Counted from the stretch's first letter, positions 7,661 to 14,808 are shown. The stretch is DNA of 20,237 bases from Ktedonobacterales bacterium (GCA_025450405.1 JANWHL010000069.1:1-20237); one strand, 5' to 3'. The notes: generated by a model not told the origin, from the letters alone. Made by a program: numbers and translations.

Positions 7661-8454
7661 TGCCAGAGGGGCGCGGCCATCAGCAGGGCGAGGACCGCAC
7701 CGGTGCTGAGGAAGGTGCCGAAGGGGACGTAGGTGGTGCGGGTGGCGCGGCCCAGGCCAAGCAGCAGCATGACGATGGCCGCGCCGATGAGGGCGGCGAG
7801 GAAGACGGCGTCGATGATGCCCGGCCAGCCGACGACCATGCCGATCAGCGCCGCGAGCTTGACATCGCCGAAGCCGAGCGCGTCCTCGTGGTAGATCGCC
7901 CGGCCCAGACCGTAGAACGCGAGGAAGAGCCCCCCGCCGACGACCGCGCCAAGCCCAATGGAGGCCAGGGCCTTGTGGTCGGCCAGCAGCGCCACCAGCA
8001 CCAGCGCGGCGGCGGCGGGATAGACGATGAGGTCGAGGATCAGGTGGTGCTCGAGGTCCACGACGAAGATGAGGGCGAGGACGGTCACCGCGAGGGCATC
8101 GACCGCGAAGAGCAGCCACGGCGACACCAGGAGCGGCCCGCGAAGGTGCGCGACGTGGAAGAGGAGCACGGGGAAGAGGAGGGCGAGCGCGGCCTCGACG
8201 AGCGGCCGGCGCGGAGTGATCGGCGCGCCACAGGCGGGGCAGCGCCGGTCGAGCAGCAACCACCCCGCCAGCGGGATGGTGCGCGACGCTGGCAGGGGCT
8301 TGTGGCAAGACGCGCACTCGCCGCCGCGCCAGGGCGGCACTTCATCGCCCACGACGCGATCGGCGATGGCGTTCACGGCGGAGCCGGCGGCCACGCCGCC
8401 GAGCGTGGCAAGGAGGTAGATGAGGGCGGTGAGCGCGGGCGAGAACGGCAGCAC
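7657..8454 (-). CDS. type IV prepilin peptidase (A24, TFPP)
   Basis: A 265-residue polytopic membrane protease of the PilD/GspO family, which cleaves the leader of type IV pilins and pseudopilins. The N-terminal cytosolic loop has two CxxC pairs (C47/C50 and C72/C75), the zinc-binding site found in enzymes that also N-methylate. The two catalytic aspartates of the family are D133 in the VVDLEHHLILD segment and D197 in GFGD. The GTG at 8454 has GGAGG seven bases upstream and gives a normal N terminus (FSPALTALIYLLA). The open frame continues upstream to 9216, but that part is repeat-derived and not family-like. No pilin or secretion genes are nearby. Confidence 0.92.
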   Translation of the reverse strand: MLPFSPALTALIYLLATLGGVAAGSAVNAIADRVVGDEVPPWRGGECASCHKPLPASRTIPLAGWLLLDRRCPACGAPITPRRPLVEAALALLFPVLLFHVAHLRGPLLVSPWLLFAVDALAVTVLALIFVVDLEHHLILDLIVYPAAAALVLVALLADHKALASIGLGAVVGGGLFLAFYGLGRAIYHEDALGFGDVKLAALIGMVVGWPGIIDAVFLAALIGAAIVMLLLGLGRATRTTYVPFGTFLSTGAVLALLMAAPLWQ

Positions 8455-8506
8455 GACGGGGCCTCCGGTGAGGGCGCGGGCGGAACGAAGACGCTGCGCG
8501 GCCACC

Positions 8507-8512
8507 CGTATA
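8507..8512 (-). promoter_or_regulatory. candidate -10 box (GCTATACG) for the prepilin peptidase run
   Basis: On the minus strand the sequence reads GCTATACG, with TATACG as the hexamer, giving a start near 8500 and a leader of about 46 bases. The same GCTATAC core occurs before the L25 and alcohol dehydrogenase genes. No -35 box is clear. Confidence 0.35.
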
Positions 8513-8594
8513 GCATGGTCACCCGCGCGGGCTGGTGGGTGGCGGGCAAAAGTCCCAGGCCACGGGGAAAGGTCACGAAGATTCACAATGCGGC

Positions 8595-8654
8595 GGGGTC
8601 CCCCCCTGGGGGCCGGGGTCCCCCCCTGGGGGCCGGGGTCCCCCACTGGGGGCA
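8595..8654. repeat. three 20-bp tandem units rich in G and C
   Basis: Two identical units GGGGTCCCCCCCTGGGGGCC (8595-8614, 8615-8634) and a third, slightly changed one (8635-8654). Each unit contains C-run/T/G-run inverted symmetry, so each can form a small hairpin. It lies in the 472-base gene-free gap (8455-8926). Confidence 0.8.
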
Positions 8655-8665
8655 CACGGAGGAGA

Positions 8666-8762
8666 GGACTTAACCGCCGAGGACGCCGAGGACGCGGAGA
8701 GGACGCGGAGAGCAGAGATGTAACCACAGAGAGCACAGAGGGCACGGAGAAGGAAAGAGGGA
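8666..8762. repeat. composite intergenic repeat (TTAACCGCCGAGG and TAACCACAGAG modules)
   Basis: Module T, starting ACTTAACCGCCGAGGACGCC and running through GAGGACGCGGAGAG to about 8720, is followed by module C, TAACCACAGAGAGCACAGAG and GGCACGGAGAAGG, to about 8762. The same two modules recur at 15706-15843 in the opposite order. Such sequences are known as dispersed intergenic repeats in many environmental genomes and often give spurious small proteins rich in TEDTE or AEDAE. Confidence 0.75.
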
Positions 8763-8926
8763 GGAGACCGAGAGGGAGGGAAGAGGACGGATGAAAACGC
8801 CGCGATCGTGGAGGTCGCGGAGGAGCGAGGAGGAGCGAGGAGGAGGGGCTGGAAGCACCGAGATCATCGTGGCCACCGAGAGGGAAAGGAAGGTCGAGAA
8901 ATGGGCACCGCGGCGTGCGCGAGGAA
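8763..8926. other. purine-rich gene-free tract
   Basis: The plus strand is strongly purine-biased from about 8740 to 8855 (runs such as GAGGGAGGGAAGAGGACGG and the repeat GAGGAGCGAGGAGGAGCGAGG). This looks like decayed extension of the repeat before it. I see no gene, hairpin terminator or promoter in this part. Confidence 0.5.
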
Positions 8927-10258
8927 TCACCCGATCTCGAGGCCGCGGCGGGGCTGGCGCGTGGGTGTACCAGGGCGCGCCGGGCGGGGGAGGCGCGTGG
9001 CCAGCCGGCGAGTGGAGGGCAGCGAGCGCGAGGCGGGACGGCCTGTGTTCTTGACGGCGGACTTGGCTTTTGTGCGCTTCCCCTTGGCGGCGTGCTGGCG
9101 GGCGGCCGCGGCCAGACCGGCATACACCTCCTGCCACTCGGCCAGCACGTGCCGGCGGTCGTGGGGGCGCACGATCTCGACGCTGCGTGCGCCAAAGGTC
9201 GCGCGCAGGTCGGCATCGCGCGCCAGGCGGGTCAGCCGATCGGCCAGGGCGGCGCTGTCATCGGGCGCGAAGAGGTAGCCGTTTTCGCCGTCGTGGACCA
9301 ACTCGGGCAGGGCGCCGGCATCCGCCGCCGCCACGGGCAGGCCGCTGGCCATGGCCTCGAGGGTGGCCACGCTCTGGAGCTCGGCCACTGACGGCATCGC
9401 GAAGACGTCGGCCAGGCGATAGAGGGGGCGGAGGTCGTCATCCGCGACGAAGCCGAGGAACGACACACGGCGCGCGATGCCAAGCGACGCCGCCCGCTCT
9501 TCGAGCTCCTCGCGGAGCGGCCCGGTCCCGCCAATGGCCAGGTGGATGGGGGTCTTGACCTGCGCGAGAGCGTCCAGCAGGATGTGAACGCGCTTCTCTT
9601 CGGCCAGCCGGCCAATGTAGAGCGTGAGGGGGCGATCGGCGGGGAGCCGCAGCCGGCGGCGGAGGGCTTCGTCGCGCGGGCGCGGGGCGAACGCCGCCAG
9701 GTCGATGCCATTGGAGATAGGGCGCGCAGGCACGCGCAGGCCGTGCTGCTTCAAGAGGTCGAGCGCGGTGGCGGTGGGCGCGGTCACGCTGTCGCAGCGG
9801 TTATAGAACGTGACGAGGTAGCCATATGCCAGCGCCCGGAAGCTCTTGCCCAGGACCGGGTCGGTGCTAAGGGTCGGGGACATATTCAGGGGCATGTAGT
9901 GGTTGGTGGCCACGACGGGGATGTGGCGCGCCGAGGCCAGCAGGAGTGCGAGGTTGCCGAGGATGATCGGTGAATGGATGTGGACAACGTCGGGGCGGGC
10001 GACCCGCAGCAGGCGGCGCAGCGACGCCACCGGCAGCAGGGCGATGCGCTGCCCCTCGTATGAGGGCCACTCGACGGAGGCGAAGCGGTAGAGGTGCACC
10101 AGACCGCGATCCAGGAACTGGTCATAGCGGCCCTCGCTGGGCGCGGCGACCCACACCTGGTGGCCGGCCTCGGCCAGATCGCGCGACAGACTGTCGGTTA
10201 CCGTGGCCACGCCGCCGACCATGGGCGGGAATTGCTCGGTAACGATCAGAATCCGCAT
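8927..10258 (-). CDS. GT4-family glycosyltransferase
   Basis: A 443-residue GT-B fold retaining glycosyltransferase. The N-terminal half starts RILIVTEQFPPMVGGVA (glycine-rich loop G15/G16) and carries the TNHYMPLN block found in transferases that make mannosyl or glucosyl lipids. The C-terminal half has the donor-binding segments YIGRLAEEKR and GGTGP and the EX7E pair E293/E301. Residues from about 386 to the end form a strongly basic Lys/Arg/Pro-rich tail, beyond the catalytic fold; it may hold the enzyme at the membrane (inference). The ATG at 10258 has AAGGAG nine bases upstream; a start at 10279 lacks one. The sugar and acceptor cannot be told from the sequence. It follows the L25 gene on the same strand after 143 bases. 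Confidence 0.9.
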   Translation of the reverse strand: MRILIVTEQFPPMVGGVATVTDSLSRDLAEAGHQVWVAAPSEGRYDQFLDRGLVHLYRFASVEWPSYEGQRIALLPVASLRRLLRVARPDVVHIHSPIILGNLALLLASARHIPVVATNHYMPLNMSPTLSTDPVLGKSFRALAYGYLVTFYNRCDSVTAPTATALDLLKQHGLRVPARPISNGIDLAAFAPRPRDEALRRRLRLPADRPLTLYIGRLAEEKRVHILLDALAQVKTPIHLAIGGTGPLREELEERAASLGIARRVSFLGFVADDDLRPLYRLADVFAMPSVAELQSVATLEAMASGLPVAAADAGALPELVHDGENGYLFAPDDSAALADRLTRLARDADLRATFGARSVEIVRPHDRRHVLAEWQEVYAGLAAAARQHAAKGKRTKAKSAVKNTGRPASRSLPSTRRLATRLPRPARPGTPTRQPRRGLEIG

Positions 10259-10401
10259 GCCACTCCACTCCTTCGCCACCGCCTACGTGTCGTGGGAGAT
10301 CGCCCGCCCTCCGGGATCTCGCCCGGTGAAGGATGGCGCAGATGCCATGCCAGGTGACGTGACACCCCCCCACTCGGCACCCTCTCGCGCGGCCAAGCGG
10401 A

Positions 10402-11043
10402 CTACGCCTCGGACTCGGCCTCCGCCTGAGCTGACGCCGCCTCGGTCGCGGGGGTCGCGGCCGCCTCGGGAGCCTCTTCGACGACCCGGCGCGGCGGCGT
10501 GATCTTGACGACCACTTCGCTCACGTCGGTGAGCAGCGTAATGCCCTTGGGGAGCGCGACCTCACCGGCGGTGAGCGCGGAATCGAGCTTGTCGAGGCCG
10601 CCAATCTCGAGCGTGAACACTTCGGGCAGGTCGCGCGGGAGACACTCAACCTCCAACGCGTCCAACAGATGCAGCATCACGCCATCCAGCTGGCGCACCG
10701 CGGGGGCCTCGCCCACCAGACGGAGGGGGACACGCGCGTGAATCGGCCGCGACATCTCGACAAACATGAAGTCCACGTGCTGGACCTTGCCGGACCGCGG
10801 CTCGCGCTGCACGTGGCGGATCAGCGCCGTCTGGGCGCCGCCTGAGATCTCGAGGTGGATCAGGCGATTGGCCTGGTGTTTCTCCAGCAGACGCTCGAGG
10901 TCGTGCGTACGCAACTGCAGGGCCAAGGAGTCATGGCCGCGGCCATAGAGGTTGGCGGGGGTGACCCCCGCGCGCCGCAGGCGGCTGACGTGCTTGCCCA
11001 GCACCTCGCGCCGCTCCGCGGACAAAGTGATCATCTCCGCCAT
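10402..11043 (-). CDS. rplY: 50S ribosomal protein L25/general stress protein CTC
   Basis: A 213-residue two-domain L25 (CTC/TL5 type), which binds 5S rRNA in the large subunit. The N-terminal RNA-binding domain (residues 1-95) shows the family pattern REVLGKHVSRLRRAGVTPANLYG and RHVQREPRSGKVQHVDFM; the C-terminal beta domain (about 96-188) shows PLRLVGEAPAV, DGVMLHLL and CLPRDLPEVFTLEIG. The last 25 residues are an Ala/Glu-rich acidic tail common in this family. The ATG at 11043 has GGAGG eleven bases upstream. The neighbour usually paired with L25 (peptidyl-tRNA hydrolase) is not here. Confidence 0.95.
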   Translation of the reverse strand: MAEMITLSAERREVLGKHVSRLRRAGVTPANLYGRGHDSLALQLRTHDLERLLEKHQANRLIHLEISGGAQTALIRHVQREPRSGKVQHVDFMFVEMSRPIHARVPLRLVGEAPAVRQLDGVMLHLLDALEVECLPRDLPEVFTLEIGGLDKLDSALTAGEVALPKGITLLTDVSEVVVKITPPRRVVEEAPEAAATPATEAASAQAEAESEA

Positions 11044-11177
11044 ATGTGGTGTACCCTCCGTGCTGAGGCGGCGTGCGGTGATCCACCCACGCCGGAGCAC
11101 AAGGCGCCCAAAAGCGTCCACGGGACGGTGTGCCGGCGAACGGGGGGAGACGGCGAAGGAAAGGCCGTCCATCACGG

Positions 11178-11183
11178 AGTATA
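11178..11183 (-). promoter_or_regulatory. candidate -10 box (GCTATACT) for rplY
   Basis: The minus strand reads GTGCTATACTCC, with a consensus-like TATACT. The start would be near 11171, leaving a leader of about 128 bases before the L25 ATG, long enough for RNA-based control. No good -35 box is seen. Confidence 0.4.
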
Positions 11184-11363
11184 GCACGGCAAGCATACAC
11201 GTTCGCCGCGAGTATGCCCATTGGGTAGCGGGCGGAAACGACGTCAGCCACGACGCTTCCCGGCGTGCCACCACGCGCCATACCCATCAACGTTGAAGCG
11301 GCCCGGTAGCGGGTGACCCGAAGACGCGGCGTCTGGGCGAGCGTCCCAGCCACGCGCGAGCGC

Positions 11364-11459
11364 GGTGGTCCAGCGAGGCGGCGCCCTGAAAGCAGCGGGT
11401 AATGGTGGATGGCGGCCGGGTGGTTGGGCAAGCAGGCGCCCTGAAGGACGCGGCGCATC
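11364..11459 (-). repeat. dispersed repeat, copy B, with an internal second partial copy
   Basis: Bases 11411-11459 (read on the minus strand) match 230-279 of this window. Immediately next to it, 11364-11398 on the same strand repeats the same core TTCAGGGCGCC with similar flanks (CCGC before; a block ending ACCACC after), at a lower identity. Copy B therefore looks like a decayed tandem pair. Confidence 0.55.
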
Positions 11460-11562
11460 GCGGGCGGCGCCGGCGTGGAGTGCCTGGCACCGCCTCCTTA
11501 CCGTTACGGAGGCGGAGGGGCGCACGATTGCGCGCCGTGACGCAAGGATTGAGGTGCGTGGT

Positions 11563-12780
11563 TCACAGAACTCGGAGCAGCAGCGCTTTGAGGTACCGGT
11601 CTTCAGGGAAGCCGAGGAGCGTGGGGTGGTCGAGGCTGACGGTGAAGGTCTCGACGACCTGGGCGCGGCGCCGGATGCGCAGCAACGCGCCGTGGACGGC
11701 AGCCTCGAACTCGGGCATGGTGACCGCGCCGGAGCAGGAGCAGGTGAGCAGAAAGCCGCCCGGCGCCACCACACGCCCGGCGAGCGCGTTCAGCTGCTCG
11801 TAGCCGTAGAGCGCGCGGTTCTTGCTCTCCAGGCTCTTGGCGTAGGCGGGAGGGTCCACTACCACGATGTCGTAGGTGGTGCCGGCCTCGACGCGCGCCT
11901 TCAGAAACGCGCCGACGTCCTCGTCGGCGAATTCGTGGGCATCGGGATCGTGCCCATTCAGTTGGAAGTTCGCGCGCGCCAGTTCGAGCGCCGATTTCGA
12001 CGCGTCGACGTTGGTGGTGACCAGCGCCGCATTGGCCGCGAGCGCCGCCAACGCGAAGCCGCCGGTGTAGGCAAAGCAGTTCAACAGCGACCGCGCGCCC
12101 ACCGCGCATTCCGCCACGCACGCGCGCTTGTCGCGTTGGTCCAGAAAAAAGCCAGTCTTCTGTCCGTGGTAGGGATCCACAAGATAGGCGACGCCCGCTT
12201 CGCGGATGGTCACGCGCTCGGGTACGCCGCCCCAGAGCACCTCGGGCGCGCCGACGGGGAGCCCCTCGCGGCCACGCGCGCCAAGGTCGTTGCGGACGAG
12301 GATGCCCTCGGGCTCCACCACGCGTCGCAGGGCGGCGGCGGCGAGATCGCGCTGGGCCTCCATGCCGGCGGTGTGGATCTGCGCGACCAGCCAGCGGTCG
12401 TAGCGGTCGACGACGAGGCCCGGGAGGAAATCGCCCTCGGCGTGGATGAGCCGGTAGGCGTTGGTGTCCTGACGCGCGAGCGCGGCCCGGAGCGACGCCG
12501 CCTCGCGCACGCGGCGCTCGAAGAACGCGGCGTCGATCGCCTCGGCGGGATCCAGCGACAGGACACGGAGCGCGAGGCTGTTGCCGGCGTTGAGGTAGCC
12601 ACGGGCGGTGAACTCGTCGCGCGCGGAGACGGCGTCCACGATGGCGCCGGGCGCGAGGTCGGGAGGGATCGATTGCAGCGCGCCGGAAAAGATCCACGGA
12701 TGGCCGCTCAGGATGGGGCGCTCGCGGCCAGGCTTGAGGCGGACGACGGGGTAGGTGGGCGTGTTGGGGGTGGGTGTCAT
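11563..12780 (-). CDS. RlmI-like class I SAM-dependent 23S rRNA methyltransferase
   Basis: A 405-residue protein of the RlmI/YccW family (m5C methylation of 23S rRNA). An N-terminal PUA domain (about 10-80, with PILSGHPWIFSGA) is followed by the EEHUD-type central domain and the Rossmann methyltransferase. The family hallmark DPYHGQKTGFFLDQR is at 202-216. SAM motif I is CFAYTGGFALAALAA (235-249), the motif IV core is DPPAYAKS (309-316), and the late catalytic-loop region is TCSCSG (346-351, C347/C349). The ATG at 12780 has AAGGA ten bases upstream; the frame stays open to 12879 without family match. It follows the alcohol dehydrogenase by 104 bases on the same strand and may share its promoter. 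Confidence 0.92.
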   Translation of the reverse strand: MTPTPNTPTYPVVRLKPGRERPILSGHPWIFSGALQSIPPDLAPGAIVDAVSARDEFTARGYLNAGNSLALRVLSLDPAEAIDAAFFERRVREAASLRAALARQDTNAYRLIHAEGDFLPGLVVDRYDRWLVAQIHTAGMEAQRDLAAAALRRVVEPEGILVRNDLGARGREGLPVGAPEVLWGGVPERVTIREAGVAYLVDPYHGQKTGFFLDQRDKRACVAECAVGARSLLNCFAYTGGFALAALAANAALVTTNVDASKSALELARANFQLNGHDPDAHEFADEDVGAFLKARVEAGTTYDIVVVDPPAYAKSLESKNRALYGYEQLNALAGRVVAPGGFLLTCSCSGAVTMPEFEAAVHGALLRIRRRAQVVETFTVSLDHPTLLGFPEDRYLKALLLRVL

Positions 12781-12884
12781 GGCACGGGATCCTTCGGGTG
12801 GTGAGGCTGACACGATCACGCTATCCGCGGCCACGCGATCACTGAATGCGAGCGCGAAGCACGCGGACCAGGGAATCACGCGGA

Positions 12885-13973
12885 TCAGGGCCGCACGACG
12901 TATTTGATGCCCTCGCCGCGCTCCAGGCGCGCGAAGGCCGACACCAGATCGTCCAGCGCGATGGCGCCGGTGATGAGCTCGCCAGCGGGGATGGTGCCGT
13001 CCGCGATGGCGGCCAGGGCGGCAGCGAAGTGGCGCGGGGTGTGATGGAAGGTGCCTTTGAGCGTGCGCGCCTCATAATGGAGCGCGTGGGTGTCGATGGT
13101 CACGGTGGTGCCGTGGGCGCACCCGCCGAAGAGGTCCACCGTGCCGCCAGGCCGAGACGCCGCCACGGCGGTGGCCCAGACCTCGGGCCGGCCCACCGCC
13201 TCGATGACGACATCGGCGCCGCGGCCGCCAGGGGTCTGGTCGCGAATGGCGCGGGCCTGGACATCGCCCTCGCCGGTTGTCGCGGTATCCAGGACCACAG
13301 CGGCGCCCCAGCGACGCGCCAGATCCAGGCGCTCCGGCCGCCGGCCGCAGAGCACCACCCGCGCACCTGCCCGACGTGCCGAGGCCAACAGCAGCAGGCC
13401 CAGCGGCCCGCTGCCAAGGATCGCCACGGTGTCGCCCTCACGCACGCCGGCATCGTCAACGGCGTGTAGGGCGCACGCCAGCGGCTCGCAGAGCGCCGCC
13501 GAAGCGGCCGCGAGGTCCGGAGGGAGCGGGTAGAGGTTGCGTGCGACGATCGGCGCCGGCACGAGGGCATACTCAGCGTAGGCACCATTCCAGAGCGCCA
13601 GCCGCTCGCACAGGCTCTCCTGGCCGCGAGCGCAATAGGAGCAGGCGCCGCAGGGCGCGGAATTCGCGCCCACCACACGCTGGCCGAGCGCCCACTGGGT
13701 GACGCCGCGGCCGACGGCGGCCACCTCGCCCGCGTACTCGTGGCCGAACGGGGCTGGTGGTGGTCCCAGCAGCAATGGGTGCCCGCGCCGGTAGGCCTTG
13801 AGGTCGGTGCCGCAGGTGGTGGCGACGAGCACGCGCAGCAGCACCTCGCCGGGACCGGGAGCGGGCACGGGCACGCGTTCGACGCGCACATCGCGTGGGG
13901 CGTGGAAGCGCGCGGCGCGCATCGCGGCGGGGAGGGCGCCAGCGGATGGCTGATCGGTGGGGGGCGTGTTCAC
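12885..13973 (-). CDS. zinc-dependent MDR-family alcohol/polyol dehydrogenase
   Basis: A 362-residue medium-chain dehydrogenase related to sorbitol and threonine dehydrogenases. Catalytic zinc ligands are C54 and H78/E79 (GHEYAGEV), with E163 in the LCEPLAC segment; the structural zinc site is C108, C111, C114 and C122. The NAD(P) fold has GSGPLG at 187-192. The substrate is not predictable, though the KGTFHHTPRHF block near the C terminus is typical of the polyol/threonine branch. GTG 13973 is chosen because a -10 box lies just upstream; a downstream ATG at 13922 (MRAARFHAP) is also a normal family start, but has no ribosome site. The first 17 residues are therefore uncertain. Confidence 0.9.
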   Translation of the reverse strand: MNTPPTDQPSAGALPAAMRAARFHAPRDVRVERVPVPAPGPGEVLLRVLVATTCGTDLKAYRRGHPLLLGPPPAPFGHEYAGEVAAVGRGVTQWALGQRVVGANSAPCGACSYCARGQESLCERLALWNGAYAEYALVPAPIVARNLYPLPPDLAAASAALCEPLACALHAVDDAGVREGDTVAILGSGPLGLLLLASARRAGARVVLCGRRPERLDLARRWGAAVVLDTATTGEGDVQARAIRDQTPGGRGADVVIEAVGRPEVWATAVAASRPGGTVDLFGGCAHGTTVTIDTHALHYEARTLKGTFHHTPRHFAAALAAIADGTIPAGELITGAIALDDLVSAFARLERGEGIKYVVRP

Positions 13974-13979
13974 GCGAGC

Positions 13980-13985
13980 AGTATA
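13980..13985 (-). promoter_or_regulatory. -10 box (TATACT) directly before the dehydrogenase GTG
   Basis: On the minus strand the sequence reads CGCGCTATACTGCTCGC and then GTG. Only six bases separate TATACT from the GTG, so transcription from it would begin at or next to the start codon, giving a leaderless message. There is no ribosome site at this GTG, which agrees. Confidence 0.5.
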
Positions 13986-14069
13986 GCGCGGATCGGCGAG
14001 GCCAGGTGGCGGGGACCGGAGGCGGGGCCAAGGGGCGCCATGCGTGATGCGGTCGTAACCGATGGACGA

Positions 14070-14075
14070 TACAAT
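14070..14075 (+). promoter_or_regulatory. candidate -10 box (TACAAT) for the peroxiredoxin gene
   Basis: GATACAATATG is the only A/T-rich hexamer of this type in the 343-base gap before the peroxiredoxin. It would give a leader of about 235 bases that includes the hairpin repeats and the 27-bp tandem units. No -35 box is clear. Confidence 0.3.
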
Positions 14076-14080
14076 ATGCG

Positions 14081-14164
14081 GGGGTCCCCCTCCCCCGGCC
14101 CCAGTGAGGGACCCCGGCCAATGGGTCCTCACCCCCGGCCCCTCCCCGTTGCGACGGGGAGGGG
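14081..14164. repeat. palindromic GC-rich intergenic repeat (two hairpins)
   Basis: GGGGTCCC (14081-14088) pairs with GGGACCCC (14108-14115). A second, stronger hairpin pairs CCCCTCCCCGT (14139-14149) with ACGGGGAGGGG (14154-14164) around the loop TGCG, a perfect 11-bp stem. The CCTCACCCCCGGCCCCTCCCC arm is a known type of dispersed intergenic palindrome in many environmental genomes, where it yields spurious peptides of the PHPRPLP kind. No T-run follows, so I do not call it a terminator. Confidence 0.75.
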
Positions 14165-14220
14165 AGGCAGGCCCGCGAGGCGCGGCGGCCAGGGGCGCGA
14201 GGGGAGCCGGAGGGCGGACC

Positions 14221-14301
14221 GTGATTACCCGGGAGTGCGATCATCCCGTGAGTACCGAGTAGTGCGATCATGCCGTGAGTACCTGGGAGGGCGATCATCA
14301 T
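14221..14301. repeat. three 27-bp tandem units upstream of the peroxiredoxin gene
   Basis: Units at 14221-14247, 14248-14274 and 14275-14301, each built as GTGAKTACC, a variable GGAG-like step, then GCGATCAT and two or three variable bases. GCGATCAT is identical in all three. The last unit ends 15 bases before the peroxiredoxin ATG, next to its ribosome site. Confidence 0.8.
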
Positions 14302-14316
14302 GAGGGGAGCGATGCG

Positions 14317-14808
14317 ATGGCAAGCGATATTAGCTTGAGCGAGACGCCAACCCTGAAAGTGGGCGACATGGCTCCCGAGTTCGCGCTCAAGAGCGCCGGC
14401 GGGCAGACGGTGGCCCTCAGTGAGTTTCGGGGCGCGAAGAATGTCGTCCTGGCCTTCTTCCCCTATGCCTTTAGCGGTACCTGTTCCGCCCAGATGCCTT
14501 CGTATCAGGCCGAGCTCGAACGCTTCAATCGCTTCGACACCCAGGTGCTCGGCGTCAGCATGGATGCGCATCACTCGCTGCGTGCCTGGGCGAACCAGCT
14601 CGGCATCTCTTATCCGCTCCTGTCTGACTTCTATCCCCAGGGGCGGGTGGCCGATCTCTATGGGGTGCGCCACATGGCCGGGATGCCTGAGCGCGCGCTC
14701 TTCGTGGTGGACAAGCGGGGCCGGCTCGCGTGGATCCACGTGCACCGGCCGCTCAACGAAGCCCCAGACAACGAGGTGCTCTTCGAGGTGCTGCGCAAGC
14801 TCGACTGA
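14317..14808 (+). CDS. single-Cys peroxiredoxin (AhpE/BCP-like)
   Basis: A 163-residue thioredoxin-fold peroxidase that reduces hydrogen peroxide, organic hydroperoxides or peroxynitrite. The active site reads PYAFSGTC: P49, S53 in the usual Thr/Ser place, and peroxidatic C56; R126 in PERALFVVD completes the site. C56 is the only cysteine in the protein, so there is no internal resolving Cys and reduction must come from another protein or a small thiol. The ATG at 14317 has GGGGAG seven bases upstream; a GTG at 14275 in the same frame would start inside the tandem repeat and is less likely. The next gene on the same strand encodes a CxxC-containing GrdB/PrdB-like protein. A hairpin lies between them. 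Confidence 0.93.
   Translation: MASDISLSETPTLKVGDMAPEFALKSAGGQTVALSEFRGAKNVVLAFFPYAFSGTCSAQMPSYQAELERFNRFDTQVLGVSMDAHHSLRAWANQLGISYPLLSDFYPQGRVADLYGVRHMAGMPERALFVVDKRGRLAWIHVHRPLNEAPDNEVLFEVLRKLD

Larger units (their letters stand above)
11044..11562. other. 519-base gene-free region between L25 and the RlmI-like gene
   Basis: It holds the L25 leader and its candidate -10 box (11178-11183), two related copies of a dispersed repeat (11364-11398 and 11411-11459), and an inverted repeat CCGCCTCC (11490-11497) with GGAGGCGG (11508-11515). The inverted repeat could fold at the end of the methyltransferase transcript, but no T-run follows. The open frames here have no family resemblance. Confidence 0.55.

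Noticed and set aside
7522..8673. Plus-strand open frame of 383 codons opposite the prepilin peptidase
   Set aside because: Composition is that of an antisense shadow, and it runs into the tandem repeats; the minus strand encodes a complete A24 protease.
8455..9216. Upstream extension of the prepilin peptidase frame to 9216
   Set aside because: The added 254 residues come from the repeat DNA and from the end of the glycosyltransferase gene. The GTG at 8454 has a good ribosome site and a normal family N terminus.
11490..11515. Terminator for the RlmI-like gene
   Set aside because: An 8-bp inverted repeat is present, but no T-run follows on the minus strand.
11365..12804. Plus-strand open frame of 479 codons opposite the RlmI-like gene
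   Set aside because: It covers the methyltransferase in antisense and has no recognisable motifs.
14221..14301. CRISPR array
   Set aside because: The 27-bp units follow each other directly without spacers, and no cas gene is nearby.
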